Origin: an uncultured Myxococcales bacterium
GTDB lineage: Bacteria; Myxococcota_A; UBA9042; DTJE01
DNA: 64,000 nucleotides
Assembly: GCA_903857665.1 (NCBI GenBank)
Contig: CAIOFV010000122.1
Coordinates: 1 to 64,000, forward strand
Direction of reading: 5' to 3'
Of this stretch, positions 25,371-34,480 are shown one piece after another. The notes below the pieces were generated by a model, which worked only from the letters and a program-made list of their open reading frames with translations, was not told where the DNA came from and searched no databases. Position 1 is the first letter of the stretch. The number at the start of each line of letters is the position of its first letter. A program made the position numbers and the translations under genes.

Positions 25371-26456
25371 TCACAGGTTGCCGCGCCGCGCCTGCTCGAC
25401 CTCGAGGGCCTCGAACAGGGTCTTGAAGGACGAACCGCCGAAGCTTTCGGCACCCCGGCGCTCGATGATTTCCAGGAACAGCGTCGGGCGGTCGGTGACC
25501 GGTCGGGTCCAGGCCTGAAGCAGGTACCCCTTGTCGTCCCGGTCCACCAGGATGCTCAGGTGCTCCAGCGTCTGGCGATCGATACCGCAGGCCTGGGCCA
25601 GGTCGCTGACCCTGTCGTAGTAGCCGTCGGGCACCGGCAGGAACTCGAGGCCGGCGTCCTTCATCGCCGCGACGGTCCGGACGATGTCCTTCGTCGACAG
25701 GGCCAGGTGCTGCACGCCAGCGGTCAGGTGGTAGTCCAGGAACTCCTGGACCTGGCTGCGGCGCTTGCCGACTGCGGGTTCGTTGATCGAGATGCGGATG
25801 CGGTTGTCCGCGCTGGTGACGATCTCGCTGTGCAGCGCGGTCCGGTCCGTCTGGACGTCGTGCCCCGCCCAGGTGTCCTGCGGGTGGAAGCCCAGGATGT
25901 CCGCGTAGTACTCGACCCAGCGCTCCAGTTGCCGTCCCTCGACGTTGACGGTGAAGTGGTCCAGGCCGGTCAGGCCGGAATCGTAGCCGGGGCGCTTGCG
26001 GGGCTCGAAGCCGGGCAGGAACGGGCCGTCGTAGCCGCCCCGCGCGATGAAGGTGTGGACCGTATCGCCAAAGGCCTTGATGGACGCGATGCGCACGGTG
26101 CCGTGGCTGTCGGACACCGCGCGGGGCCGCTCCACGAAGGTCGCGTTGCGCTTTTCCAGGATCTCGCAGACGCCGTCCAGGTCCTCGACCTCGAAGGCCA
26201 CATCCTTCACCGAATCGCCATGCAAGGCCAGGAAGATGACGCGGGGATCCTCGTGGGTCAGGGGTGACGTGATGACCAGGTGCAGGTCGCCGCGCTTCAG
26301 TGCGTACGACACGGAACCCGGGCACCCTGTTTCGGGGCCGCGGTAGGCCACGAGGTCCAGGCCCAGCGCCTTCCTGCAGAAGAAGGACACCAGCCTGGCG
26401 TTCCCGACGATCAGTTCGACATGGTGCACGCGACGAATCGGAATGGGATGGGTCAT
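25371..26456 (-). CDS. hppD: 4-hydroxyphenylpyruvate dioxygenase
   Basis: A 361-residue Fe(II)-dependent, O2-using dioxygenase of the vicinal-oxygen-chelate fold that turns 4-hydroxyphenylpyruvate into homogentisate in tyrosine breakdown. Iron ligands are in the expected order: His in LDHFTVNV near residue 176, His in VQHLALST near 257 and Glu in LFLEIIERRG near 335. The N-terminal VOC half (RRVHHVELIVGNA at the start) is present and the total length is normal. The C-terminal FGGSSFKTLFEALE helix that closes the active site is intact. Later homogentisate enzymes are not in the window. The aromatic 2-oxoacid oxidoreductase at 36000 uses related substrates without oxygen. Confidence 0.93.
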   Translation of the reverse strand: MTHPIPIRRVHHVELIVGNARLVSFFCRKALGLDLVAYRGPETGCPGSVSYALKRGDLHLVITSPLTHEDPRVIFLALHGDSVKDVAFEVEDLDGVCEILEKRNATFVERPRAVSDSHGTVRIASIKAFGDTVHTFIARGGYDGPFLPGFEPRKRPGYDSGLTGLDHFTVNVEGRQLERWVEYYADILGFHPQDTWAGHDVQTDRTALHSEIVTSADNRIRISINEPAVGKRRSQVQEFLDYHLTAGVQHLALSTKDIVRTVAAMKDAGLEFLPVPDGYYDRVSDLAQACGIDRQTLEHLSILVDRDDKGYLLQAWTRPVTDRPTLFLEIIERRGAESFGGSSFKTLFEALEVEQARRGNL

Positions 26457-26495
26457 GGCAACCTCCGGGGTATGTCACGGAGAGGGTTGGTCCGA

Positions 26496-27560
26496 TTAGG
26501 CGCGTTGGCAAGGGGGGGGCGCCAATCTCCGCGAAATCAGCGGGGGGGCGGCGTCCGGGCCCAGCACCGCGACCTCCGGGGCGATCACCTGCTGCAGGCC
26601 CTGCAGTGCCGCGAATTCCGACGAGGGCGTGGCGTACCAGTCGGTCCGGCCCCAGTCGCTGGCATCGTCCTTCATCGACAGCCAGTAGAGGTTCGAGTCG
26701 TGCCGCGAGCCGCCGGGCGTGGACGCATCCGGGGCCTCGAGGTCCAGGCGCAGGAGGTAGGTCGAATCCGCGGCGAGGGCCGTCGTCGGCACCTCGGCGA
26801 TGGCCACCAGCGCCTCGTCGAACACGTGGGTGTCGTTGAACGGCTCTCCGCCGCAGTGGAAGTCCCAGGCCTTCTCCTGGTCGGCGCTGCGCGGCCACGC
26901 GACATTCTCGGGGCCCAGCATCCGGGCCAGGCTTTCGATTTCTGGCACGGCCGGTCCCGGCGAGATCTCGGTGCTGAAGCCCCAGGCGCCCCCGGCCCGG
27001 GTGTCGAGGGCCCAGTAGTTCGGAGGGACCCACTCGTAGGGACCGTTCATCTTCAGCCCCGTCGGGCCGCCGGCCTCGGTCGGCTGCTCGGAGGCCGACG
27101 ACTGGCGCGGGTTGGGCCAGCGGGTTTCTTCCAGCACGCGCAGGTACAGCGCCTCGGCCTCGGGCACCGGGGGGGAATCGCTGCCGTACCAGAAGGCCAG
27201 CACGCTGGGATGGTTCCGCAGGGCCCTCGACTGGTCGAGCATCGAGCCCTCGGCGACGACCCAGTGCTCGTCCAGCCACATCCACGAGCGTTCCCACTGG
27301 TCGCAGCAGCACCAGCCCGGGATCACCAGCACGCCCGCGTCGTCCAGGGCGTCCATCAGGTGGTCGGACGCGAACTTGCCCTCGAAGCGGACGGCGTTGA
27401 GCCCCAGGTCGGTCACCAGCGCGACCTCGCGATCCTCGCGTGCGGGCGTGTCCATCAGCATCATGTCCCGGGCACCGCCGCTCCCCGCGCCGCAGGCGAT
27501 CGCCGACAGGAGCATGACGGGCAGCGCCGACGATTGAAGGAAGCGCCCGTCGCAGCGCAT
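26496..27560 (-). pseudogene. Shrunken GH2 exo-beta-D-glucosaminidase-like lipoprotein (probable remnant)
   Basis: A 354-residue open frame matching parts of GH2 exo-beta-glucosaminidase/mannosidase proteins, normally 800-1000 residues. A lipoprotein signal (SAIAC near residue 23) runs almost directly into the catalytic barrel (DLGLNAVRFEGKF near 50, WCCCDQW near 80). The sugar-binding and first sandwich domains are therefore missing. The barrel continues through MNGPYEWVPPNYW near 170 and WGFSTEISPG near 190, with the nucleophile-position Glu. Near 245-255 the sequence jumps to the family's far C-terminal part (STYLLRLDLE, NLYWLSMK, DWYATPSS), skipping the second half of the barrel. No stop or frameshift is visible, so the losses are in frame. 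Either a decaying gene or an assembly collapse. Confidence 0.6.
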
Positions 27561-27579
27561 GGACACCTCCGGCGCAAAA

Positions 27580-27596
27580 TTGGCAGTGACCGCCAA
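27580..27596. repeat. Short inverted repeat upstream of the GH2-like gene
   Basis: TTGGC-7 nt-GCCAA, lying 19-35 bp upstream of the GH2-like start codon. Its size and symmetry resemble a small operator or hairpin. It sits between a weak promoter-like pair read on the minus strand (TTGCAA, 17 bp, TACGCT) and the ribosome site. Function unproven. Confidence 0.25.
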
Positions 27597-27655
27597 ACGA
27601 CAGCAAGCGTAGGAAGGAAGGGGAACGATTGCAAGGCCGGTCTGCGCGTGCCTGC

Positions 27656-28159
27656 CTACAGGACCTTGGCGGCCTTGATGGCGATGATCTGGGTCGGGAA
27701 GGCTTCGCTGACGTTGTTGGCGGTGACGGGCACGGCCGCCATCGCGTCCACCACGTCCATCCCTGCCGACACGTGCGCGAACACGCAGTAGCCGAAGCCG
27801 TCCGCGGTCGGGGCCGTGTGATCCAGGAACGTGTTGTCCACCAGGTTGATGAAGAACTGCGACGTCGCGCTGTGCACGTCGCTGGTGCGCGCCATCGCCA
27901 GGGTGCCGCGCTTGTTCTTCAGGCCGTTGGTGGCCTCGTTCTGGATCGCGGCCTTGCCGGGCTTCAAGCGCCGGGCCACGTCGAAGCCGCCGCCCTGGGC
28001 CATGAAGTTCTTGATCACGCGGTGGAAGATCGTGCCGTTGTAGTGGCCCGTCTTCACGTACTCCAGGAAGTTCGCGACGGTGATCGGGGCCTTGTCCGCC
28101 TCCAGCTCGATCGTGATGTCGCCCTTGTTCGTTTCCAGCAGCACCTGCGGGTTCGCCAT
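27656..28159 (-). CDS. ppiB: Cyclophilin-type peptidyl-prolyl isomerase
   Basis: A 167-residue cytoplasmic cyclophilin that speeds cis-trans isomerisation of prolyl bonds. It has the compact bacterial form: FLEYVKTGHYNGTIFHRVIKNFMAQGGG (residues about 32-59, quoted here only as its segments FHRV and FMAQGGG) with the catalytic arginine in FHRV. LAMARTSDVHSATSQFFIN near 90-108 supplies the substrate pocket, and FGYCVFAHVSAGMDVVD near 124 the C-terminal strand. There is no signal peptide. The ATG is preceded by GGAGGAACACGTC and lies 12 bp after the S46 peptidase stop, so the two are probably co-transcribed. Confidence 0.93.
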   Translation of the reverse strand: MANPQVLLETNKGDITIELEADKAPITVANFLEYVKTGHYNGTIFHRVIKNFMAQGGGFDVARRLKPGKAAIQNEATNGLKNKRGTLAMARTSDVHSATSQFFINLVDNTFLDHTAPTADGFGYCVFAHVSAGMDVVDAMAAVPVTANNVSEAFPTQIIAIKAAKVL

Positions 28160-28171
28160 GACGTGTTCCTC

Positions 28172-30208
28172 CTACTTCCTCAGTTCCTTGACGACGCGGT
28201 CCGCGCCGTACACCTTCTTCAGCGCCTCCAGGATGGCGGCCGACGAAACGGCCACCGTGCGGTTGACGGGCTCGTCGAACCAGAACGCGCCGCCCAGCGA
28301 CTGGATGTTCCCGTCGAACACCAGCCCGACCAGTTCCAGCTTGCGGTTGAACACCGGGCTGCCCGAGTTGCCGCCGATGATGTCGTTGGAGGTCGCGATG
28401 TCCATCGGGGTCTTGAGGTCCAGGCGCTTCTTCGCGTCCAGCCAGGACTTCGGTAGCGCGAAGGGGTCCTTGCCGGTGTGGCGATCGAACGCGCCCGCCA
28501 GCGTCGTCACCGGGGCGATCTTGCGGCCGCCGTCCTGGTAGCCCTTCACCGCGCCGTAGGACAGGCGCAGGCTGAACGTCGCGTCCGGGTACGTCTTCTT
28601 GCCCACCGCGTCGAAGTGGGCGCGCGCGATGATCTCGCTGTTCTTGCGGACCACCGAATCGACCTCGTCGTCGAAGCGCTTGCGGACGGCGCGCGCATCG
28701 GGATCGACCAGGCGGGCCAGCCGGATCATCGGGTCGTCGGACGCATCCACCGCGGCCTTGCCGCCTTCCCACAGGGCCTTTCGCACGGCCACGTCGGCCA
28801 GCCTGCTGCCCCGGACCACGGCCGCCGCCAGGCCTTCCGGGGATTCCTTCCCCAAAACGCGGCGAACCACCGGGTCGTCCGCGGTCAGCAGTTCGCGCAG
28901 CTTGGTCAGCCCGAAGGACAGCCAGGCCTCCTCCACGTCCGGGTAGATCGGGGCGGTGCTGAACAGGCGCTGCGTCAGCGTGGGCAGGGCCGATTCGGTG
29001 TACTCGCGCAGGCGGGCATCGTTGGGCTTGTCGCGCTCGGCGGTCCCGCGGACCAGCATGCGCGCGATGCCGAACAGGTCCGACGGGAACGCGCCGCCCG
29101 GCTCCAGCAGGTAGTACGCGTCGTAGAACTCCTTGAACGTCGATTCGGCCTTCGCGACCGCGTCCCAGGCGCCCGACTTCGCCGGGTCCTGCACGAACAG
29201 GCGCAGCGCGCCCTCGGCATCGACCTTCTTGCCGAACTGCACCGGGTCCAGCAGCGCCCGCCACTCGCCCAGGATCGCCTTGTACGAGTTCTCTACGAAG
29301 AACAGGCTTTCCTGGCTGGTGCGCTTCGCCTCCGGGGACTGCTTGCCGAACTGGGTCAGCATGCCGCGCGCCTCGGCCAGCCGGACCAGCCGCGCCGGGA
29401 AGGCGACGTCGCGCAGGAAGGTCAGTTCCGCGATGGTCATCAGGCGCTGGGTGCGCCCGGGGTGGCCCGACACGAACGTCAGGTCGCCGTCCCGGGCGCC
29501 CTTCGGGTCCAGCCGGAAGAAGTCCGGGGTCGTCGCGGGCTTTCCGTCCTCGTAGACGCGCAACAGCGACATGTCCAGGTCGTATCGCGGGAAGGTGAAG
29601 TTGTCGGGATCGCCGCCGAAGAACGCGACGCGGAACTCGGGCGCGAACACCAGCCGAACGTCCTGGTACCTCTTGTACCGGTACAGGTGGTACGCGCCGC
29701 CGTGGTACAGCGTGACCACGTCGCAGCGCCACTTGCCGTCCTGCGCGCAGTCCTTCTCGATGCGCGACATTTCCGCCTTCTGGGCCACGCCGAACGCGGC
29801 GCCCTCCTTGCCGGCGGTCGCGCCCGTGACCCGTGCCGTCACGTCCGCGATCTCGACCAGTTGGTTGATTTCGATCTCGGGGCACTTCGCTTCGTCGCCG
29901 GCCGTCTTCGCGAGGTACCCGTCTTCCGACAGGTCCTTGTTCGCGGTGGACAGTTGCTGCACGCACTCGGATGCGCAGTGGTGGTTGGTCAGGACCAGGC
30001 CGTTCTGCGACACGAACGAGCCGCTGCATCCGCCGGCCAGGCGCACGGACGCGAGGCGCGCGTGGGCCAGCCAGGCCTCGTCGGGCGCGAAGCCGTACTT
30101 CGCCTTCACGTCCGCCGAGGGAAAGTCGTTGTACAGCCACATACCCTCCTCGGCGCGGGCGGGGAGTGCGGCGGCGATCACGATGGCTGCGAGCCAGAAC
30201 CGTTTCAT
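28172..30208 (-). CDS. S46-family dipeptidyl-peptidase (DPP7/DPP11-like)
   Basis: A 678-residue exported serine peptidase of family S46. A short signal peptide (residues 1-18, ending ARAEE) is followed by EGMWLYNDFP, a hallmark of the mature N-terminus in this family. The chymotrypsin-fold catalytic His lies in TNHHCASECV near residue 76, and the nucleophile Ser in GGNSGSPVFN near 613. These enzymes remove dipeptides from the N-terminus of oligopeptides in the periplasm. An aspartate or glycine near the end of the S1 pocket decides acidic versus hydrophobic preference (family knowledge), which I cannot settle by eye. The start chosen is the internal ATG before MKRFW, which restores the signal peptide. 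Confidence 0.88.
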   Translation of the reverse strand: MKRFWLAAIVIAAALPARAEEGMWLYNDFPSADVKAKYGFAPDEAWLAHARLASVRLAGGCSGSFVSQNGLVLTNHHCASECVQQLSTANKDLSEDGYLAKTAGDEAKCPEIEINQLVEIADVTARVTGATAGKEGAAFGVAQKAEMSRIEKDCAQDGKWRCDVVTLYHGGAYHLYRYKRYQDVRLVFAPEFRVAFFGGDPDNFTFPRYDLDMSLLRVYEDGKPATTPDFFRLDPKGARDGDLTFVSGHPGRTQRLMTIAELTFLRDVAFPARLVRLAEARGMLTQFGKQSPEAKRTSQESLFFVENSYKAILGEWRALLDPVQFGKKVDAEGALRLFVQDPAKSGAWDAVAKAESTFKEFYDAYYLLEPGGAFPSDLFGIARMLVRGTAERDKPNDARLREYTESALPTLTQRLFSTAPIYPDVEEAWLSFGLTKLRELLTADDPVVRRVLGKESPEGLAAAVVRGSRLADVAVRKALWEGGKAAVDASDDPMIRLARLVDPDARAVRKRFDDEVDSVVRKNSEIIARAHFDAVGKKTYPDATFSLRLSYGAVKGYQDGGRKIAPVTTLAGAFDRHTGKDPFALPKSWLDAKKRLDLKTPMDIATSNDIIGGNSGSPVFNRKLELVGLVFDGNIQSLGGAFWFDEPVNRTVAVSSAAILEALKKVYGADRVVKELRK

Positions 30209-30368
30209 TGCTTCCTCGCGTGCCTCGCCCGGGCGCAGAGGCGCGGGCGACGGGTTCAAGAAGGGATCCAAGGCCCCATGCGGAGCCGCCCCGGGCGCAT
30301 CCTCCGGCAAGGGCGGACTCTAGCGCGAGGCCGGGGGCCGGGGCAAGAGGGAGGTCGGTCGGGGCACG

Positions 30369-31421
30369 TCAGGTCCACTTGAACCAGCGCAGTCCCACCG
30401 CCAGCGTGACCAGCGCGCCGCCGGCCAGCGCCACGATGGGGAGGGCCACGTCGCCGACGCCGGCCCCCTCGTTGATGACCGCGCGCAGGCCGTCGTTGAG
30501 CATCGTGAGGGGCAGGGGCCGGATGAACGCCTGCATCCAGTCCGGGAAGTGCGAGGCGCTGAAGAACACGCCGGACAGCACGAACATGGGCAGCATGATC
30601 AGGTTCATCAGGCCCGAAACGGTCTCGGTGGACGTCGTGCGGGAGGACGCCAGCAGGCCCAGCCCCGCGAAGGCCATCGCGCCGGCGACGCACAGCAGCG
30701 CGGCGGCGAGGATCGATCCCTGGAAGCGGACGTCGAAGACCGGCACGGCGAACGCCAGGATCGCGGCGACCTCTGTCGCCAGGAACACCATGCGGGCGAT
30801 CAGGAACGACCCCAGGAAATGGGATCGCTTCATCGGCGTGGCCGCCAGGCGCTTCAGCAGTTTGCGCTTGCGGGCCTCCACCAGCGCGTAGCCGATGCCC
30901 CACATGCTGGACGACATGATGTTCATCCCGATCAGCCCGGGGACCAGGAAGTCGATGTATCGGGACCCCGGCGCCTGAACCAGGTCGCTGCGGGTCACGA
31001 TGGCGTCCTGCCGGCCCGCTGCGCGTTGCAGCAGGTCATCGACGCGGCGTCGGGTCGCGTCGGCCTCGGGATGGGTCGGGTCGAACAGGTAGCGCGCCTC
31101 GTCGTCCCCGCTGACGGCCAGCACGATCCGGGCGCCCTCGAAGCGGCGGCGGGCCTCGTCCTCGCACAAGGACACGACACTCAGCCCCGGGTCCTGCCGC
31201 AGCGTTCCCACCCGGGCGGCCTGCCGCGGGCCGTCCAGCACCGCGATCGGGATGGCTTTCGGATCGGTGCCGCCGCTGAACGCGATGCCCAGTGCCAGGG
31301 CCAGCACCGTCGGGAAGCCGTACGTCCAGAAGATCGCGGTGGGTTCGCGGAAGAACTCGCGCAGGCGGGCCAGCACCAGTTCCCACAGAGGGCCCAGGAG
31401 GCGGGGAGGCGTCGGGTTCAT
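30369..31421 (-). CDS. ABC-2 type transporter permease
   Basis: A 350-residue membrane protein of the ABC-2/YhhJ-like exporter family. One transmembrane helix near residues 25-45 is followed by a soluble loop of about 120 residues, then five C-terminal helices. The segment SSSMWGIGYALVEARKRKLLKRLAATPM (around 180-208) is the family's cytosolic coupling region (ABC-2 signature E-R-K-x-G-T-x-E-x-L-x-x-T-P in variant form). The start codon overlaps the stop of the ATPase gene as ATGA, so the subunits are translationally coupled. The substrate is unknown; drugs, lipids and exopolysaccharide are all possible for this family. Confidence 0.88.
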   Translation of the reverse strand: MNPTPPRLLGPLWELVLARLREFFREPTAIFWTYGFPTVLALALGIAFSGGTDPKAIPIAVLDGPRQAARVGTLRQDPGLSVVSLCEDEARRRFEGARIVLAVSGDDEARYLFDPTHPEADATRRRVDDLLQRAAGRQDAIVTRSDLVQAPGSRYIDFLVPGLIGMNIMSSSMWGIGYALVEARKRKLLKRLAATPMKRSHFLGSFLIARMVFLATEVAAILAFAVPVFDVRFQGSILAAALLCVAGAMAFAGLGLLASSRTTSTETVSGLMNLIMLPMFVLSGVFFSASHFPDWMQAFIRPLPLTMLNDGLRAVINEGAGVGDVALPIVALAGGALVTLAVGLRWFKWT

Positions 31422-32341
31422 GCGTCCCCCCGCAGCGTGCGGCCGGTCAGCAGCACGAACACGTCGTCCAGCGACGCCTGGTGCGTCGACAGCGCGGTCA
31501 AGGCGGCGCCGTGCAGCCTCAGGCGTTCCAGCAGCGCCGGGACGGCCTCGTGGGCGGCGTCCACGGTCAGGCGCCAGCGGTCCAGCACGTGGCGCGCCTC
31601 GCGGACGCCAGGCAGGCCTTCCAGCGTTTCGGCGGTCATTTCGGGGGCGGACCCGAACTCCAGCACCTGGGACCCGCCCAGGCGCCCGATCAGTTCCGCC
31701 GGCGTGCCCAGCGCGATGACCTTGCCCTTGTCCACGATCGCGACCCGGTGGCACAGGCGCTCGGCTTCCTCCATGTAGTGCGTCGTGAGCAGGCAGGTCT
31801 TCCCCCGACGCACCACGTTGCCCACCACCTCCCACAGATCGCGGCGAGCCTGCGGGTCCAGCCCGGTCGTCGGCTCATCCAGGAACAGCAGGTCCGGTTC
31901 GCCGACCAGCGCGCAGGCGATGGCCAGGCGCTGCTTCTGGCCGCCCGACAGCTTCATCACCCACTCGTCCTTCTTGTCCACCAACCCGACGGTCGCCAGC
32001 ACCGCGTCGGGATCGACGCCGCGGTCGTGGAAGGAGCGGAACAGGACGACGATCTCGCGAACCGTGAGGCGGTCCGCCAGCGTCGTTTCCTGCAGCGCGA
32101 TGCCCAGGCGCTGGCGCAGCGCGTTGGCGTTGCCTTTCCAGGACTGGCCCAGCACGCGCACCAACCCCGCCGTCGGCTCCAGCAGGCCTTCCAGGATTTC
32201 GACCGTGGTGGTCTTGCCGGCGCCGTTGGGGCCCAGCAGCCCGAAGCATTCGCCCTCGGACACGTCGAGGTCGATGCCGTTGACCGCGGTGACGTCGTCG
32301 TACTTGTGGATCAGGCCACGAACTTCGATCGCCAGGGGCAC
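31418..32341 (-). CDS. ABC transporter ATP-binding protein
   Basis: A 307-residue ABC ATPase of the CcmA/DrrA type partnering the permease that follows. Walker A is GPNGAGKTT near residue 40, the Q-loop glutamine is in ALQETTL near 85, the signature is LSGGQKQRLA near 137, and Walker B is LLFLDEPTTGLD near 156. HYMEEAE near 197 holds the switch histidine. The C-terminal 80 residues are the usual DrrA-type extension. The best start is a GTG at 32341 that begins right at PLAIEVRGL; upstream in-frame codons would add an unlikely low-complexity leader. It is divergent from the Big-1 lipoprotein gene. Confidence 0.9.
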   Translation of the reverse strand: MPLAIEVRGLIHKYDDVTAVNGIDLDVSEGECFGLLGPNGAGKTTTVEILEGLLEPTAGLVRVLGQSWKGNANALRQRLGIALQETTLADRLTVREIVVLFRSFHDRGVDPDAVLATVGLVDKKDEWVMKLSGGQKQRLAIACALVGEPDLLFLDEPTTGLDPQARRDLWEVVGNVVRRGKTCLLTTHYMEEAERLCHRVAIVDKGKVIALGTPAELIGRLGGSQVLEFGSAPEMTAETLEGLPGVREARHVLDRWRLTVDAAHEAVPALLERLRLHGAALTALSTHQASLDDVFVLLTGRTLRGDA

Positions 32342-32434
32342 GTGGATGCTCCAGTCAACGGGTTCCGGGACGATCCCGGGGCCTCGCGACCAAGGTAAGT
32401 CGCGTGCGGGGGGAAGGGAAGGGCAACCGGGGGA

Positions 32435-32464
32435 TTGATTTTGGCACCCCATCGTCCCTAGACT
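32435..32464 (+). promoter_or_regulatory. Putative sigma-70 promoter for the Big-1 lipoprotein gene
   Basis: TTGATT at 32435-32440 and TAGACT at 32459-32464 with an 18-bp spacer. Transcription would start near 32471, about 50 nt ahead of the ATG at 32522, which has CGGAGG at its ribosome site. The TAGACT hexamer matches the -10 before the decarboxylase at 7804. Confidence 0.4.
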
Positions 32465-32521
32465 CTGCGCGGGCAGGCGTCGGTGCGCCCGCCCCCGAGG
32501 ATCGTTCACCCGGAGGTTCCC

Positions 32522-34432
32522 ATGCGTCGCGTGATGGCCCTGGCGTTCGCTTCGATGTTCTGGATGGGCTGCGGTTCATCCGGCGCAGGCAAGGACACGG
32601 CGGCGGCGGACGTGCCTGCGGGCAACGACGTCCCCGTGGCCGAAATCACCTACGACGTCGCGACCGACGACGTGCCCCCTGTGGGCGACGCACTGGATCC
32701 GGACGCGGCGGCCGGCCGGCACTTCGAGTTCCTGGTGGACGCGTCGCTGCCGCAGCAGGTCGCCTCCAAGCAGACGTACACAATCCGCGCGAAGGTGATC
32801 GACAACGCCACCGGCCTGGGCGTCAAGAACGTCGCGGTGTCGTTCAACATCGTGAAGGTCACCAACGGGCTGGGCGGCGAGGCCGTGCTGGAGTACGACG
32901 GCACGATGACCACCGCGGCGTCGATCACCGACGACACCGGCCGCGTGGACGGGGTGTTCCAGGCCGGCGAGTCGGTGGGCCTGGTGTACACCGTGGAACT
33001 GACGGCGAAGGACATGGTCGCGGCGGACATCGACGTGATGGTGATGAACCTGGACTGCGCGAAGCTGGACGTCACGATGACCTACGCGGGCAATCTGTCC
33101 GCGGCGGCGTCGTACGTGGTGACGCTGCTCTCCCCCGACAACAAGTGCGCCGATCTCAAGGCCGGCGACCTGCCGAACCCGATCAGCGAAACGGCCGGCA
33201 TCGATTTCGTGGCCGGCGTCGAGGTGCCCTGCCTGCCGCCGAACTCGACGTACACCGTGGTGGTGACCGCCAAGGAGGCCTGCCCGTTCGCGATGGGGTG
33301 CGTCGAGAACGTCGCGTCCCCCGCCAAGGACGCCACCGGCACGGCCGCGGTGGAACTGCTGGGCGTGGACGTGACGCTGGACGGCGCATACACCGGCACC
33401 CACACGTTCAAGCTGGACGAGGCGGTACCGGATTGCGCGGGGCTGACGACGCCGCAGGAATGCGCGGCCCCGGACGGCCTGCCCTTCGGGAAGGTGGCGT
33501 GCTGCTACCTCGGGGCGATCGAGTCCTTCTTCAAGACCGATGCGGCCGGGTTCGCCAGCGCGATGAAGGCCGGTGCGGCGTCCTGGAGCGGTGGGAAGAT
33601 CCCCGCGGGAAGCGAGGGCCTGTTCGCGGACGCGGTGGATTCGACGATGGTCGACTACCTGGCGACCAACACGCCGGCCTGGGTGGCGAAGTACGTGGCG
33701 GTCAGCACGGGTGCCCTGCCCGCCGTGCGCCAGATCAACTTGACGAGCACGTTGACGCTGCAGCCGGCCAACGACGCCGGGGCCTACCCCGCGACCGAGG
33801 CGTGGACCGCGTACACGATCTACTGGAAGGTCGGCTGCGACCCCACGGACCCGCTGTACTACCAGTGCGGCAAGGCCACGTACCTGATGGCCAACTTCGG
33901 GGGCGTCGGCTATTCGCCCGAGATCGGCCCGTCCACGCTGACGGTGACGCGCGACGTCGGCAACCTGCTGAAGTTCGGCGAGCACACCATTGCGCTGAAC
34001 GCGGGCCGGTTGCTGGCGTTCGTCGCCAACGACGTCGCCGCCAACGCGCTGACCGGCGGCAAGATCCGGGACGGCATCTTCAAGGACGGGGCGGCGAAGA
34101 ACGTGCTGGGCGCTGCGGTTCTTTGGATCGCGTGCCCGATGATCGCCGCCGCGCTGCAAGGGAAGATCTCGTCGTGGTTCACCGGCACCCAGGCGGACCT
34201 CCAGACGCTGTGCTCGTCGTCGGTGGACGGCCTGCTGGCGCCCGTGAACTCGCTGCAGACGGCGGTGACGAAGCCGACCTCGTTGAAGGTGACGGCCAGC
34301 GGGTCGTGGACCGACACGAACTGCGATCTGAAGACCGACCGCTTCCAGTCGGGCGCCTATGCGGGGACCTTCCAGCCGGCATCCGGCGACCCGGTGACCC
34401 TCAGCGGCAGCCTGTCCGCGACCCGGAACTGA
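32522..34432 (+). CDS. Lipoprotein with Big-1-like domain, otherwise unknown
   Basis: A 636-residue secreted lipoprotein. The signal ends in a lipobox WMGC near residues 14-17, then an Asp/Val/Pro-rich linker reaches about residue 55. Residues about 60-165 (LPQQVASKQTYTIRAKVID, NVAVSFNIV, DDTGRVDGVFQAGE) look like a bacterial Ig-like Big-1/invasin domain. The remainder is rich in beta strands and paired cysteines (MNLDC, NKC, VPC, EAC, MGC) and contains a helical stretch around 330-400; I do not recognise it. The final GSWTDTNCDLKTDRFQSGAYAG section resembles a small calycin-like or lipocalin-like end, with low confidence. Likely displayed on the cell surface. Confidence 0.6.
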   Translation: MRRVMALAFASMFWMGCGSSGAGKDTAAADVPAGNDVPVAEITYDVATDDVPPVGDALDPDAAAGRHFEFLVDASLPQQVASKQTYTIRAKVIDNATGLGVKNVAVSFNIVKVTNGLGGEAVLEYDGTMTTAASITDDTGRVDGVFQAGESVGLVYTVELTAKDMVAADIDVMVMNLDCAKLDVTMTYAGNLSAAASYVVTLLSPDNKCADLKAGDLPNPISETAGIDFVAGVEVPCLPPNSTYTVVVTAKEACPFAMGCVENVASPAKDATGTAAVELLGVDVTLDGAYTGTHTFKLDEAVPDCAGLTTPQECAAPDGLPFGKVACCYLGAIESFFKTDAAGFASAMKAGAASWSGGKIPAGSEGLFADAVDSTMVDYLATNTPAWVAKYVAVSTGALPAVRQINLTSTLTLQPANDAGAYPATEAWTAYTIYWKVGCDPTDPLYYQCGKATYLMANFGGVGYSPEIGPSTLTVTRDVGNLLKFGEHTIALNAGRLLAFVANDVAANALTGGKIRDGIFKDGAAKNVLGAAVLWIACPMIAAALQGKISSWFTGTQADLQTLCSSSVDGLLAPVNSLQTAVTKPTSLKVTASGSWTDTNCDLKTDRFQSGAYAGTFQPASGDPVTLSGSLSATRN

Positions 34433-34480
34433 CCGCTTCGCGCACGACCCGGGGCGACCTCCCGACGAACTGCGGCATGC

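Noticed and set aside
24371-25453. Longer start for the lipoprotein at 24371-25228
   Set aside because: The extra 75 residues are Arg/Pro-rich and would bury the signal peptide and lipobox. The internal ATG has a ribosome site.
26496-30140. A single long minus-strand gene covering the GH2-like region
   Set aside because: The 5-prime two thirds are out of frame with the cyclophilin and S46 peptidase genes, which have motifs and ribosome sites. The true start is the signal peptide at 27560.
32442-32458. Sigma-54-like TGGCAC before the Big-1 lipoprotein
   Set aside because: TGGCAC is not followed at the right spacing by the TTGC element, and a better sigma-70 pair spans the same bases.
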